A stretch of 64,000 nucleotides of DNA, from NCBI RefSeq assembly GCF_018982885.2, contig NZ_CP081848.1, forward strand, positions 930,001 to 994,000, read 5' to 3'. Both the position numbers and the translations under genes were made by a program. This document shows, piece by piece, positions 53,684 through 63,542 of this stretch. The notes beneath the pieces were generated by a model that worked only from the letters and a program-made list of their open reading frames with translations, was not told the DNA's origin and did no database searches. Within the stretch, counting starts at the first letter, position 1. Each line of letters begins with the position of its first letter. Source of the stretch: Polymorphobacter megasporae. Its GTDB lineage: Bacteria > Pseudomonadota > Alphaproteobacteria > Sphingomonadales > Sphingomonadaceae.

Positions 53684-53710
53684 AGGGCGGGGAGTGAACC
53701 TCCCCGCCCT
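53684..53710 (-). terminator. Strong terminator hairpin of the MXKDX gene
   Basis: The arms AGGGCGGGGAG (53684-53694) and CTCCCCGCCCT (53700-53710) form a perfect 11-bp GC-rich stem with a 5-nt loop, 8 bp after the stop of the minus-strand gene at 53719. On that strand the following sequence is moderately T-rich. Confidence 0.75.
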
Positions 53711-53718
53711 CGATAGGC

Positions 53719-54006
53719 TCACTGCGGCGTTGACGATTTCATCGCATCGGCTTTCATCGCATCGTGCTTCATCATCGCGTCGTGCTTCATCATCGCGTCG
53801 TGCTTCTTCATCTGCGCCTTGGTCATCCTCCCGTGTCCCGCCATATGGTCGGTAGCCATATGATCTGTCGCCATATGGTCAGTAGCCATCGCGTCGTGTG
53901 ACGCCATCTTGTCGCCCGTTGTCGCTTTGCTGGCGTCCTGCGCCATCGCACCGGTGGCGCCGAGCACAATAGCACCAACTGCGATCATCACTTTCTTGAA
54001 GGTCAT
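53719..54006 (-). CDS. MXKDX-type Met/His-rich repeat protein
   Basis: A 95-residue secreted protein. The signal peptide is KKVMIAVGAIVLGATGAMAQ. The mature part holds tandem repeats: three copies of ATDHM and three or more of MKHDA, ending KADAMKSSTPQ. Repeats rich in Met, His and Asp suggest metal (copper or other) binding in the periplasm, but the family's role is not established. At the DNA level the repeats are near-identical 15-bp units (for example around 53756-53812). It is a paralogue of the proteins at 39664 and 45281. Confidence 0.85.
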   Translation of the reverse strand: MTFKKVMIAVGAIVLGATGAMAQDASKATTGDKMASHDAMATDHMATDHMATDHMAGHGRMTKAQMKKHDAMMKHDAMMKHDAMKADAMKSSTPQ

Positions 54007-54241
54007 CGTCGTCTCTCTCAGGTTGGCCGGCCGCTGCGAGCGGTCGGCGGGGGTAAAAGGGGGTCAACCAAGAACAGCTGTAGGGATGACGACGTCTGCG
54101 GACGGCACGAGCCCTGCCGTAGAAAGCCTAGCGCAAGCCGACCGGCTCCGGTCGCCGTCCTGACCGATCTTCACTAGATGGCTGCTTCGACAGCCGCGAC
54201 CGCGGACAAAAGGGCGATGGCCTCCAGATCACAAGCGGTGC

Positions 54242-54634
54242 TCACGTGCCGGCGCCGTTATCCGTAAGGCCAATGGCTTCGATCTCGAACACCGCTTCAG
54301 GCCGATATAATGCCTTGACGCCAACCAGGCTGTCGGCGGGAAACGGCTGAGAGAAGAACTTGCGACGCAGCGCGACGACGGAACCAAAATTGTCCATGTC
54401 AGTGATGAATATCGTCACTTTCACGACCCGGTCGAGGCTTGAACCGCCCGCTCTCAGCACGCGGTCAAGATTGCTGAAGGCCTGTTCGCCCTGCGCCATG
54501 AAGCCGCCTTCCACGATGCGGCCTTCAACATCGTAACCAGCCTGCCCGGAAGCGTACACCAGGTTTCCGACGCGTATGCCTTGGGAAAGCGCAAAGGGCT
54601 CGTAGGGGTCCGGTTGCGTGACGACCTGCTCCAT
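54242..54634 (-). CDS. RidA family protein
   Basis: A 130-residue RidA/YjgF protein. FALSQGIRVGNLVYASGQAGYDVEGRIV starts the fold, and QGEQAFSNLDRVLRAGGSSLDRVVKVTIFITD is the trimer-interface block. The C-terminus PADSLVGVKALYRPEAVFEIEAIG is typical. Enamine/imine deaminase activity is possible. ATG 54634 is preferred to 54655. It is the second RidA-type gene in the window (the other at 4552), and only distantly similar to it. Confidence 0.9.
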   Translation of the reverse strand: MEQVVTQPDPYEPFALSQGIRVGNLVYASGQAGYDVEGRIVEGGFMAQGEQAFSNLDRVLRAGGSSLDRVVKVTIFITDMDNFGSVVALRRKFFSQPFPADSLVGVKALYRPEAVFEIEAIGLTDNGAGT

Positions 54635-54694
54635 CGAACTCACCCTGCCTCGCATTCAGCCGAGAATATACGACCTGATCGTCCCAAGCGGTGC

Positions 54695-55627
54695 TTAACT
54701 GGTATAGCGTCGAGCGGACCGGGTAAGGATCGACCTGCCGCCCAACGCCAGTGCGATCAGCGTCGCGTTCATCGTCGTATAGGCCAGTACGAGGTTCGGC
54801 AGAAGCAGCGGCAATCCGACGAGCAGCATCGCATCGTTTCCGCCGGGAACAAGCCGCGCTCCTACACCCATGATGCCCCCACCCACCGCTGTCCGCGCCC
54901 ACAGGTCAAGCGGACCGAGACGAAAGGCGAACAGCCCTGCCCGGATCGCACCCACGGTTGTTCCCGCGAGGAGTGCGAACGCGAACACGCAATGGCGCCG
55001 GAAAGTCGCGTCGTTCGGGCTCACTCCGCTGAAGAACGGCGTATACGCCCAGCCGTGCGCCAGCACTGCGAGACTTCCCACGATCAGGCCGAACGCGACC
55101 ATGGCGGAGGCCGGGCGCCAACGGGATTTGACGGATGCTCTCGGCAAGGACAAAAGACACCACAAGAGAGCCAGCGTCACCGTGAATGCGACCAGAACCC
55201 GGGTCGCATGCGGGAGTCCCAGGAGCACGGACGTCACCGGCGGCGGCGTTGTCGGGTAAGTCACCGAAGCGGCACCGATGAGGAACCCCCCGATTGTCGC
55301 CAGCCGGGGAAGCTCCCCACTGCCCAATCGGGCCGCGGTGCCAAAAGCGCATCGTCCATTCACGAATGCGCCGACGCCGTAGATGACGCCTCCGAGCGCC
55401 GGGCGTATTGTCGCCGGAAGGCCGAATTCGCACGTGATCACATCGTAACCCGCCAAGGTGCCGATGCTGATCGCGACGAGCGAGCAAGCGGCGCACACTA
55501 GGAAGCCGACGAAGAGGTGCGGGCGCCGATGTCGGACCAGCTCATCGATTGCGGTCACGGCGCAGATGTTGCCGCGCTGCGCGACATATCCAGCCATGAA
55601 GACGAGCAGCACGATGCTGGCGAGCAC
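54695..55627 (-). CDS. YeeE/YedE family transporter
   Basis: A 310-residue inner-membrane protein with about nine hydrophobic segments. It has the paired family motifs RGNICAVTAID and GAFVNGRCAFGTAARLG, and the late VGARLVPGGNDAMLLVGLPLLLPN. Family members import thiosulfate or other sulfur compounds, using conserved cysteines. Start GTG 55627. It lies 13 bp after the MerA-like flavoprotein gene on the same strand, so the two may function together in sulfur or redox metabolism. Confidence 0.85.
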   Translation of the reverse strand: MLASIVLLVFMAGYVAQRGNICAVTAIDELVRHRRPHLFVGFLVCAACSLVAISIGTLAGYDVITCEFGLPATIRPALGGVIYGVGAFVNGRCAFGTAARLGSGELPRLATIGGFLIGAASVTYPTTPPPVTSVLLGLPHATRVLVAFTVTLALLWCLLSLPRASVKSRWRPASAMVAFGLIVGSLAVLAHGWAYTPFFSGVSPNDATFRRHCVFAFALLAGTTVGAIRAGLFAFRLGPLDLWARTAVGGGIMGVGARLVPGGNDAMLLVGLPLLLPNLVLAYTTMNATLIALALGGRSILTRSARRYTS

Positions 55628-55640
55628 GGCCTGACTGGGG

Positions 55641-57038
55641 TCACGTGGGATCGTGCGGCGGAACTCTCATGAATAGCTCGGACAGTCCTTCCGCATAGGT
55701 CGGATGCGCCGTGATGAGGCCCGCCACCATCTGGTATGAAAGCCCGGCATTCATCGCGATCTGAACTGTCGGCAGAAGTTCGCCGGCCTGCGCACCGAAG
55801 GCGGTGAAGCCAAGGATGCGATCGTCCGTTCCAACGAGCACCTTCATCTTGCCGCGCATCCGACCGGTCGAATGGCTGCGCCAGATCTCCGAATAAGGCA
55901 GTTCGGCGAGCCGATAACCGATGCCTCGACGATGCGCCTCTTTCTCGTTCAGACCGACGCTCGCAAGTTCGGGATCGAGGAACAGGCAGTTCGGCACGTG
56001 CCGCCCCACAGTGCTCCGGTCGCCACCGGCCAGGTTGTCGCGGACGATGCGGAAATCGTCGTGGGACATGTGGGTGAAGGCTGGACTGCCCGCGCAGTCG
56101 CCCATCGCCCAGACCGCCTCGGCGGTGGTCTCCAACCGCGCGTTCACCTGGACGTGCCCGGAGGCGGTCAGGGCGACCCCGGCGCGCTCCAAACCGATGC
56201 CGCCGGTGTCGGGAAACTTGCCGACCGCCACCAGCAGGTGACTGCCCTCGATCGCGCGCTCGACACCCGCGACATCGCCGTAAAGCGTCACGCCTTCCCC
56301 CGACCTGCCCGTCACCCGGTCGATGTGGGCCGAGGTCACGACCTCGACCCCTTCCTCGCGAAGCAGATCGAGGACGGCGTGCGCGATGTCGTCGTCCTCG
56401 CGGTGCAAGATGCGCTCGCCGCGTTCGATGACCGTTACGCGGCTCCCGAGCCGGCACATGGCCTGCGCGAACTCCAGCGCGATGTAACCACCACCGTAGA
56501 TCAGAAGATGCTTCGGTACCACGTCGAGGTCGAGCAGCTCGACGTGCGTCATCGGCTTCGACTCGGCCAGCCCGGCCAGCTTGGGCATGATCGCGGTCGA
56601 ACCGAGGTCGAGGAACATCCTGTCTCCGCGCAACGTGCGCGTCCCGCCGTCGTTGAGCGCCACTTCCAGCGTCCGCTCGTCGACGAAGGTGCCGCGTCCC
56701 ATCACCAGTTCGCTGCCGGTCCTGTCGAAGTTGTCGAGGTAGATGCCGATCAGCCCACGGACCATCGCGCCCTTGCGTGACTGCACGACCGGCATCGAAA
56801 CCGCGGCCCCGGTCGTGTTCACGCCGAACCCATGGCCCGTCGCGACGACATGGGCGACCTCGGCGCTGTGGATGAAGCTCTTGCTCGGCAGGCAGGCGAT
56901 GTTGGGGCACGAGCCGCCGACATATCGCTGCTCCACCACTGCCACCCTCTGCCCGGCGGCCCCCAGATGCCAGGCGAGCAGGACCCCGGCCGTTCCCGCG
57001 CCAAGAATCACGGCGTCGTAGCGTTCACTGTCTATCAC
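55641..57038 (-). CDS. Pyridine nucleotide-disulfide oxidoreductase (MerA/Lpd-like)
   Basis: A 465-residue class I flavoprotein disulfide reductase. FAD motif AVILGAGTAGVLLAWHL, redox-active disulfide in GGSCPNIACLPSKSF, NAD(P) motif LIYGGGYIALEFAQ, GDCAGSPAFTHMSHDD and the C-terminal AHPTYAEGLSELF with the catalytic His-Glu pair. The C-terminal Cys pair of mercuric reductases and the NmerA domain are absent, so mercury reduction is unlikely. Substrate not known. It is transcribed with the downstream YeeE/YedE gene. Confidence 0.92.
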   Translation of the reverse strand: MIDSERYDAVILGAGTAGVLLAWHLGAAGQRVAVVEQRYVGGSCPNIACLPSKSFIHSAEVAHVVATGHGFGVNTTGAAVSMPVVQSRKGAMVRGLIGIYLDNFDRTGSELVMGRGTFVDERTLEVALNDGGTRTLRGDRMFLDLGSTAIMPKLAGLAESKPMTHVELLDLDVVPKHLLIYGGGYIALEFAQAMCRLGSRVTVIERGERILHREDDDIAHAVLDLLREEGVEVVTSAHIDRVTGRSGEGVTLYGDVAGVERAIEGSHLLVAVGKFPDTGGIGLERAGVALTASGHVQVNARLETTAEAVWAMGDCAGSPAFTHMSHDDFRIVRDNLAGGDRSTVGRHVPNCLFLDPELASVGLNEKEAHRRGIGYRLAELPYSEIWRSHSTGRMRGKMKVLVGTDDRILGFTAFGAQAGELLPTVQIAMNAGLSYQMVAGLITAHPTYAEGLSELFMRVPPHDPT

Positions 57039-57081
57039 GATGCGGCCCCTTCGCGCTGATTTTCAAATAGGCGAGACCGCT

Positions 57082-58812
57082 TCACCGAAGGAGCGCCGTG
57101 CGGGCAAGTTCGACGACCTCGTTGCCCTGCCCGTTCAAGACCGCCTTCGCTGTCCACAACCCGAACCCGGCGATCTGTCCGATCTCGATTTTGGGAGGCA
57201 ACGACAGTTCGTGGCGCGCGGTGACCGCGTCGAGCAATGCAGGCCCCGGGTGCGTGAGCACTGCGGCCAGCGCTCCCGGCAGGTCGGCCGGATCCTCGAC
57301 CCGGCGTGCGAAGATTCCCGCCGCAGTCGCGACCGCGGCGAAATCCGGATTCTCCAGCGCAACACCGACATCGAGCATCCCGGCCGCCTTCATCTCTAGT
57401 TCGACGAAACCCAATGTCCCGTTGTTCAGCACCACGATCTTCACCGGCAACTTCTTCTGCGTGAGGGTCAGCAGATCGCCCATCAGCATCGCGAACCCGC
57501 CATCGCCCGAGAACGAGATGATCTGACGGTCGGGGTATGCCGCCTGAGCGCCGATGGCCTGTGGCAGCGCGTTGGCCATCGAACCATGGTTGAGCGACCC
57601 GATCAGCCGTCGCTTTCCGTTCATCTTGAAGTAGCGAGCGGCCCAGATCGTGGTGGTGCCGACGTCGAAGGTGAAAACCGCGTCGTCACTTGCCATGTCG
57701 CTGAGCGTCTTCGCAACGAACTGCGGATGCATCGGCTTGCGGCCGGCACGTCCCACCGCCAGATCATCGAGGCCCTTCCGGGCTTCACGATACCGCGCCA
57801 GGCTGCGATCGAGGTGCGTCCGGTCGCGCTTCGGCTCCAGCCGCGGTAGCAGCGCCTCGATCGTAGCCCGCACGTCGCCGATCAGCCCGAAATCAAGACG
57901 ACAGCGCCGCCCCAGATTCTCGGGACGGAGGTCGACCTGGGCGATGGTCGCCTTGTTCGGGTAGAATTGCCGATATGGAAAATCGGTCCCCAGCATCAGC
58001 AGCATGTCGCAATCGTTCATCGCTTGATAGCCGGAGCTGAAGCCGATGAATCCGGTCATGCCAACGTCGTAAGGATTGTCCCACTCGACGGATTCCTTGC
58101 CGCCGAGCGCGTGGACGATGGGCGCCTTCAAGACCTCGGCGAGCTGGAGCATTTCGGGACGCGCGTCTGCGCACCCTCGGCCGCAGAGCATCGTCACGCG
58201 CCCGGCGGCATCGAGCAGGCCGGCGAGCCGGACCAGTTCCGTATCTCCGGGGCGCACAAGCGGGTCCGCCAAGATAAGCGCGGGCGACGGCGCCGCCATC
58301 TCGTCGACCGCCATCCCCGCTACATCGCCCGGCAGCACCAGGACCGAGACGCCGCGCTTGGCGATCGCAACCCGGATCGCGGTCTCGACGACTCCGGGCA
58401 GCTGCTTAGAGGTCGAGATCATCTCGCAGTAGTAGCTGCACTCCCGGAACAGCTGCTCGGGTCGGGTCTCCTGGAAGTAGCCCCGGCCGATTTCCGCGCT
58501 CGGTATCTGCGCCGCGATCGCCAGCACGGGGACGCGCGAACGGTGGCAGTCGTACAGGCCGTTGACGAGATGGAGGTTCCCCGGCCCACACGAGCCTGCG
58601 CAGACGACCAGCGACCCGGTCAGATGCGCCTCGCCGCCGGCCGCGAACGCCCCGACCTCCTCGTTGCGCACATGCACCCATTCAATCTCGCCGTGCTTTC
58701 GGACCGCCTCCGTCACCGCGTTCAGGCTGTCGCCGGCGATGCCATAGATTCGCTTGACCCCCGCCCGGTGCAGCATCGCGACGATCATTTCGGCGATGTT
58801 GGACGTGCTCAT
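57082..58812 (-). CDS. poxB: Pyruvate oxidase/dehydrogenase (quinone), TPP- and FAD-dependent
   Basis: A 576-residue enzyme close to PoxB in size. The catalytic Glu is in VRNEEVGAFAAGGEAHLTG, the FAD/central domain spans about 190-330, and the TPP motif is SGDGGFAMLMGDLLTLTQ...LNNGTLGFVE. It converts pyruvate to acetate and CO2, passing electrons to quinone at the membrane. ATG 58812 overlaps the malic-enzyme stop by 4 bp. With malic enzyme and SDH upstream it could link malate to acetate (inference). It is the second TPP enzyme in the window (other at 9789). Confidence 0.9.
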   Translation of the reverse strand: MSTSNIAEMIVAMLHRAGVKRIYGIAGDSLNAVTEAVRKHGEIEWVHVRNEEVGAFAAGGEAHLTGSLVVCAGSCGPGNLHLVNGLYDCHRSRVPVLAIAAQIPSAEIGRGYFQETRPEQLFRECSYYCEMISTSKQLPGVVETAIRVAIAKRGVSVLVLPGDVAGMAVDEMAAPSPALILADPLVRPGDTELVRLAGLLDAAGRVTMLCGRGCADARPEMLQLAEVLKAPIVHALGGKESVEWDNPYDVGMTGFIGFSSGYQAMNDCDMLLMLGTDFPYRQFYPNKATIAQVDLRPENLGRRCRLDFGLIGDVRATIEALLPRLEPKRDRTHLDRSLARYREARKGLDDLAVGRAGRKPMHPQFVAKTLSDMASDDAVFTFDVGTTTIWAARYFKMNGKRRLIGSLNHGSMANALPQAIGAQAAYPDRQIISFSGDGGFAMLMGDLLTLTQKKLPVKIVVLNNGTLGFVELEMKAAGMLDVGVALENPDFAAVATAAGIFARRVEDPADLPGALAAVLTHPGPALLDAVTARHELSLPPKIEIGQIAGFGLWTAKAVLNGQGNEVVELARTALLR

Positions 58813-60488
58813 GATTCGAGGGCCCCCTGCCGGGAAACGCTGCACGTGGGTTCGTATTGCGGTCGGTAGAGCATCGCCTCGATCCACGGGCGGATTTCGC
58901 GAGGACGTTCGGCAGTCGCCAAACCGGACTCGAACATGTGTTCGGCGATCCGCGTCGCGGTCGCGACCTCCACGGTGAGGATGTTGGCTTGGCGCGGGAA
59001 CAGCATCCCCATCCTACGCAGATCTTCGCCGACTTGGTCTGCGCATGCCTCCGCAGCGACGATGAAGCATTCGTCGGTGATCCGCGTCGGGCGCGCCGCA
59101 TAGGTGGCGAGGCCGATCGCGGGGAAGATGTAGAAGTTGTTCGCCTGGCCGGGATGGAAGATGCGACCCGCATATTCGACATCGGGGAACTGCACCCCAG
59201 CCGCGAACAACGCGGTGCCCTTGGACCAGGCATACGCCTCTTCGGCAGTGCATTCCGCCTTCTCCGTGGGGTTGGACAGGGCGAAGATGATGGGACGCGC
59301 GTTGATCGCCGCAATCGCCTCCACTACCCGCTGGTCGAACGCGCCGCCTTGGGTGCTTAATCCGAATAGCGCGTTCGGCCTGAACGTCCCGATTGCCTCG
59401 ACGAACTCCGCGCACGGCAAGGCGTCGTGCGCGTAGGGCCGTTGTGCGACCGAGAGATCGGTGCGCGAGGCCTCCAACAACCCCTTGCTATCGAACATCG
59501 CTATCCGCGCTCTCGCGTCGGTCTCGGAAAGCCCTTTGGCCTGCATGGCCTTGACGATCAGACCCGCGACGCCGATCGCGGCTGAGCCTGCTCCGAGAAA
59601 CATAAGACGCGACTGGGTGAGATCGACGTCGGTGATCTGCAACGCGGTGGTCAGTCCTGCAAGCGCGATGGCCGCCGTACCTTGGATGTCGTCGTTGTAG
59701 CAGAGCACCCGGTCGGCGTATCGCTCGAGCAGCCGGATCGCATCACTACCCTTCCAGTCCTCGAAGTGGATGCAGCAGCCGGGAAACACCTCCTGCACCG
59801 CCTGCACGAATTCCTCGACGAATTCGTCGAGCTGATCCGTCGGTGGCGGCTCCTGACGAAGCCCGAGATAAAGTGGATCGGCGCGCAGCGACGCGCTGCT
59901 GGTGCCGATGTCGAGGAGGACGGGGAGCAGTGTGTGCGGCGGAACCCCGGCGCAGGCGGTGTAAAGTTGGAGCTTGCCGATCGCGATGCCCATGCCGTTC
60001 GCGCCGAGGTCGCCCAATCCCAGAATACGTCCACCGGTCGAGACGCAGATGAAGCGGACGTCGCGCTCCGGCCAGTTGCGGAGCACCTCGGCTACGCGGC
60101 CTTTCATGTCGTGCGCGACGTACATTCCATGGGCCCGACGGTAGATACTACCGAACTTGAGGCAGGCCTCCCCGACGGTCGGCGCGTAGATGATCGGCAG
60201 GAAGCGAACCGGGTCGCTCATCACGACGTTGTAGAACAGCGTCTCATTGCGATCGAGAAGTCCGGTTAGGTAGATGTAGCGCTCAAGGTCGGACGTCTTC
60301 TGATCGAGGTGGTCGAGGACCCGGTAGAGCTGGTGATCCATCGTCTCCACGGTGTGCGGCAGCAGACCGAGCAGGCCATTAGCTTCCCTCTCCGCCAGCG
60401 TGAACGCAGTACCCTTATTGCGGCGTGGATCGTTCGTCAGCGCGAAGGTCGGGGCGACGGCTTCGTGTCTCATGGTCCGTTTCTCCAT
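58809..60488 (-). CDS. maeA: NAD-dependent malic enzyme
   Basis: A 559-residue long-form malic enzyme. Signature parts are ETLFYNVVMSDPVRFLPIIYAPTVGEAC, the catalytic RFICVSTGGRILGLGDLGANGMGI, the metal-binding IHFEDWKGSDAIRLLERY and YNDDIQGTAAIALAG, GAGSAAIGVAGLIV for NAD and ALSNPTEKAECTAEEAYAWSKG. It oxidatively decarboxylates malate to pyruvate. The gene lies 4 bp after sdhB and overlaps poxB, so succinate to malate to pyruvate to acetate enzymes are clustered (fumarase is not in the window). Confidence 0.93.
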   Translation of the reverse strand: MEKRTMRHEAVAPTFALTNDPRRNKGTAFTLAEREANGLLGLLPHTVETMDHQLYRVLDHLDQKTSDLERYIYLTGLLDRNETLFYNVVMSDPVRFLPIIYAPTVGEACLKFGSIYRRAHGMYVAHDMKGRVAEVLRNWPERDVRFICVSTGGRILGLGDLGANGMGIAIGKLQLYTACAGVPPHTLLPVLLDIGTSSASLRADPLYLGLRQEPPPTDQLDEFVEEFVQAVQEVFPGCCIHFEDWKGSDAIRLLERYADRVLCYNDDIQGTAAIALAGLTTALQITDVDLTQSRLMFLGAGSAAIGVAGLIVKAMQAKGLSETDARARIAMFDSKGLLEASRTDLSVAQRPYAHDALPCAEFVEAIGTFRPNALFGLSTQGGAFDQRVVEAIAAINARPIIFALSNPTEKAECTAEEAYAWSKGTALFAAGVQFPDVEYAGRIFHPGQANNFYIFPAIGLATYAARPTRITDECFIVAAEACADQVGEDLRRMGMLFPRQANILTVEVATATRIAEHMFESGLATAERPREIRPWIEAMLYRPQYEPTCSVSRQGALES

Positions 60489-60492
60489 CGAT

Positions 60493-61278
60493 TCACCCGC
60501 GCTCGAGCATCTGCTGCTTGATGGCGTTGATTGCCCGCGACGGGTTGAGCTTCTTCGGGCAGGTCTTGGTGCAGTTCATAATCGTGTGGCAGCGGTATAG
60601 GCGGAACGGGTCGTCCAGTTGGTCAAGCCGCTCCCCGGCGTGGGTGTCCCGCGAGTCTGCGATCCACCGCTCGGCTTGGAGAAGGATGGCAGGCCCGAGG
60701 TACTTGTCCGGGTTCCACCAGTAACTCGGGCACGAGGTCGAGCAGCAGAAGCAGAGCACGCATTCATAAAGGCCATTGAGCTTCGCCGCGTCAGCGGGCG
60801 ACTGGCGTCGCTCACGATCTGGAACAGGCTGGTCGTTCTTGAGCCACGGCTCGATCAACTCGTACTGGGCGTACAACCCGGTCAGGTCCGGGATTAGATC
60901 GCGCAGCACGTGCATGTGCGGGAGCGGAGCGACACGGCTCTTGCCGCCTCTCAGCCCGTCGATCGGCTGGAGGCAGGCCAGAGTGTTGACCCCGTCAATG
61001 TTCATCGAGCAGGAGCCGCAGACGCCCTCGCGGCACGACCGGCGGAAGGCAAGCGAGGGATCGATCTCGTCGACGATCTTGAGCAATGCGTCGAGGACCA
61101 TCGGTCCGCAGTCGTCCAGATCGATGTCGAACGTGTCCAGGCGCGGGTTTCGACCCGACGCCGGGTCCCAGCGATAGACCTCGAACGACTTGCACCGTCC
61201 CGCCGCGCCGGGTTCGTCCAATCGCCAATGGTGGCCCTTCTCGACCTTTGAATTCGCTGGCAGGGTGAACTCGGCCAT
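60493..61278 (-). CDS. sdhB: Succinate dehydrogenase iron-sulfur subunit
   Basis: A 261-residue subunit of complex II with the three cluster sites: [22 protein letters not shown] for [2Fe-2S], [20 protein letters not shown] for [4Fe-4S], and [17 protein letters not shown] for [3Fe-4S]. ATG 61278 ([10 protein letters not shown]) is the family start. It carries electrons from the SdhA flavin to quinone. It follows sdhA after 42 bp. Confidence 0.96.
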   Translation of the reverse strand: MAEFTLPANSKVEKGHHWRLDEPGAAGRCKSFEVYRWDPASGRNPRLDTFDIDLDDCGPMVLDALLKIVDEIDPSLAFRRSCREGVCGSCSMNIDGVNTLACLQPIDGLRGGKSRVAPLPHMHVLRDLIPDLTGLYAQYELIEPWLKNDQPVPDRERRQSPADAAKLNGLYECVLCFCCSTSCPSYWWNPDKYLGPAILLQAERWIADSRDTHAGERLDQLDDPFRLYRCHTIMNCTKTCPKKLNPSRAINAIKQQMLERG

Positions 61279-61320
61279 GGCTGTTATCCGATCGAGGGTG
61301 CTCAAGTCGAAGCGGCAGAA

Positions 61321-63114
61321 TCAGATGATCCGTTTACCGGGCGGTATGCTGGACGTGTCGTCCGACCATGGCTTCAGGCGGACCGGCCGATAGTCGACCG
61401 CGACTTCGCCCGTGCCGTCCCGCCATGCGACCGTGTGCTTGAGCCAATTTTTGTCGTCGCGATCGGCATGGTCGTCGCGGATGTGTGCGCCTCGGGACTC
61501 GGTGCGGGTCAGCGCGCTTTCGATGATGACGTCGGCCTGGTCGGCGAGGTTGTGAGCCTCAAGCGCGGCTACGAGCGCCACGTTCCACTGCAGGCTTCGT
61601 CCATCGAACGACATTCCCGCAAGCGCGGGCCTCAATGCCCGGAGTCGGTCTTTGCCCTCCTGCATCGCCTCCTGCGTACGGAAGACGCCGAAGCTCTCCT
61701 GCATCACTTTCTGAATGCCGCGGCGGGCCCGCCCCGGAGTGCAGCCCCCCGACTTGAATCTGATCCCGTCGAACCGGTCCATGATCCTTTCCTCGGAGAC
61801 CTTGGGTGTCTCCGCGACGAACCGGCCTCGATCCACTGTGCGAACCGCCTGCTCAGCGGCCGCACGGCCGAAGACGATGAGGTCGAGCAGGCTGTTGGTG
61901 CCCAGCCGGTTTGCGCCGTGGACCGAGACGCACGCCGCCTCCCCGATCGCCATCAGGCCCGGCACCGTTCGATCGGCGTCGTTGCCCGCCGGATTGATTG
62001 CCTCGCCGTGGAGGTTGGTCGGGATGCCGCCCATGCAGTAATGTACAGTCGGCACCACCGGGATCGGCTCCTTCGTGGCGTCGAGGCCGGCGAAGATGCG
62101 CACTGTCTCGATGATACCCGGCAGCCGCTCGAGCAGCTTTGCCCGCTCGATGTCTTCGAGGTGGAGCAGGATGTGATCCTTGCCCTCGCCGCATCCCCGT
62201 CCCTCGCGGATTTCGATGCCCTCGGCATGACTGGTGATATCGCGGCTGGCGAGGTCCTTCTCGCGCGGCGCGTATTTCGCCATGAACCGTTCGCCGTCGG
62301 CGTTCGTCAGATACCCGCCTTCGCCGCGTGCGCCCTCGGTTATCAGCGACCCGACGCCATATAGACCGGTGGGGTGGAACTGGATGAACTCCATGTCCTG
62401 CAGCGGCAATCCAGCCCGCAACGCCATCGCGTTGCCGTCGCCAGTGCAAGTGTGAGCAGACGTGCAAGCCTCGTAGACACGGCCGAACCCGCCGGTCGCG
62501 ACCACAGTGCGATGCGATCGGAAACGATGGATCGACCCGTCTTCGAGGCACCAGGCGAGCAGTCCGTGGCAAGTTCCGTCCTCGCCCATCAGAAAATCGA
62601 GCGCGAAGTACTCGACGAAGAATTGCGCCTTGTGCTTCAGACACTGCGTATAGAGCGTGTGCAAGATGGCGTGGCCGGTGCGGTCGGCTGCGGCGCAGGA
62701 TCGCTGCGCCAACTCGCCTTGGGCGAAGTGCGTGGTGTGGCCGCCGAAGCGGCGCTGGTAGATGCGCCCGTCCTCCGTACGACTGAACGGCACGCCGAGA
62801 TGCTCGAGTTCGACCACTGCGGCGATCGCCTGCCGGCACATGAACTCGGCAGCATCTTGATCCGTCAGCCAGACGCCGCCCGCGACGGTGTCGTACATAT
62901 GCCAGCGCCAGTCATCCTCGCCCATGTTCCCGAGCGCCGCGCTGATGCCGCCCTGCGCGGCGACGGTGTGGCTCCGGGTCGGGAACACCTTGCTGATGCA
63001 GGCGGTGGTGAGCCCACCCGCGACCATCCCCAACGTCGCGCGCAGCCCCGCGCCGCCGGCGCCGAGGACGACGACGTCGAATTCGTGGTCGATGATGTCA
63101 TAAGCTGGGGTCAC
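61321..63114 (-). CDS. sdhA: Succinate dehydrogenase flavoprotein subunit
   Basis: A 597-residue FAD subunit. [19 protein letters not shown] binds FAD, and [16 protein letters not shown] holds the His that carries covalent FAD. The active site shows [22 protein letters not shown] and the [24 protein letters not shown] block. It oxidises succinate to fumarate. GTG 63114 overlaps the sdhD stop as GTGA; a longer upstream frame is an antisense-like extension through sdhD and was rejected. Confidence 0.96.
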   Translation of the reverse strand: MTPAYDIIDHEFDVVVLGAGGAGLRATLGMVAGGLTTACISKVFPTRSHTVAAQGGISAALGNMGEDDWRWHMYDTVAGGVWLTDQDAAEFMCRQAIAAVVELEHLGVPFSRTEDGRIYQRRFGGHTTHFAQGELAQRSCAAADRTGHAILHTLYTQCLKHKAQFFVEYFALDFLMGEDGTCHGLLAWCLEDGSIHRFRSHRTVVATGGFGRVYEACTSAHTCTGDGNAMALRAGLPLQDMEFIQFHPTGLYGVGSLITEGARGEGGYLTNADGERFMAKYAPREKDLASRDITSHAEGIEIREGRGCGEGKDHILLHLEDIERAKLLERLPGIIETVRIFAGLDATKEPIPVVPTVHYCMGGIPTNLHGEAINPAGNDADRTVPGLMAIGEAACVSVHGANRLGTNSLLDLIVFGRAAAEQAVRTVDRGRFVAETPKVSEERIMDRFDGIRFKSGGCTPGRARRGIQKVMQESFGVFRTQEAMQEGKDRLRALRPALAGMSFDGRSLQWNVALVAALEAHNLADQADVIIESALTRTESRGAHIRDDHADRDDKNWLKHTVAWRDGTGEVAVDYRPVRLKPWSDDTSSIPPGKRII

Positions 63115-63542
63115 GACCCTCCTCCACCCGTGAAGACCTTCAAGATAGCGAGGACACCAGCGAGACCCAGGGCGAGCGCCAGCGCGAGAAGACCGATCTC
63201 GGCGAGGAACCTGTCCATGCGGCCATGCACGTAGTCCGCCATTATGGACCGCAGCCCGACCAGCGCGTGGAGCAGCATTGCTACGACGAATAGTAACATC
63301 ACGAAGGCGTTGAACGGCCGTGTGAGCCAGCCAGCGGCGATGTCGTGCGGCGCTGCCGCCATGTGAAGAACCGAGGCGACAAAATACAACCCCAGCGGAA
63401 TCAACGCCAGGGCGGTCAGTCGCTGCAGCCGCCATTCCGCGAGCCCGGTACCGGCGCTTCCCAAGCCGGCGACGCGGCGACGCCGAGAGTCGTCCCGCAA
63501 GGCGGTCGCACCCGCCGCAGCGTCATTGTCGCCCGCGCCCAT
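63111..63542 (-). CDS. sdhD: Succinate dehydrogenase membrane anchor subunit D
   Basis: A 143-residue protein with three transmembrane helices (about residues 38-60, 76-96 and 116-138). The heme-ligand region is [18 protein letters not shown], and [19 protein letters not shown] starts the first helix. It anchors complex II and helps form the heme b and quinone sites. Its ATG is directly after the sdhC stop. Confidence 0.9.
   Translation of the reverse strand: MGAGDNDAAAGATALRDDSRRRRVAGLGSAGTGLAEWRLQRLTALALIPLGLYFVASVLHMAAAPHDIAAGWLTRPFNAFVMLLFVVAMLLHALVGLRSIMADYVHGRMDRFLAEIGLLALALALGLAGVLAILKVFTGGGGS

Noticed and set aside
53756-53900. Short direct repeats resembling an array
   Set aside because: The 15-bp repeats have no spacers and encode in-frame MKHDA/ATDHM units; they are protein repeats, not CRISPR.
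55641-57038. Mercuric reductase
   Set aside because: The flavoprotein lacks the C-terminal cysteine pair and heavy-metal domain, and no merR, merT or merP is nearby.
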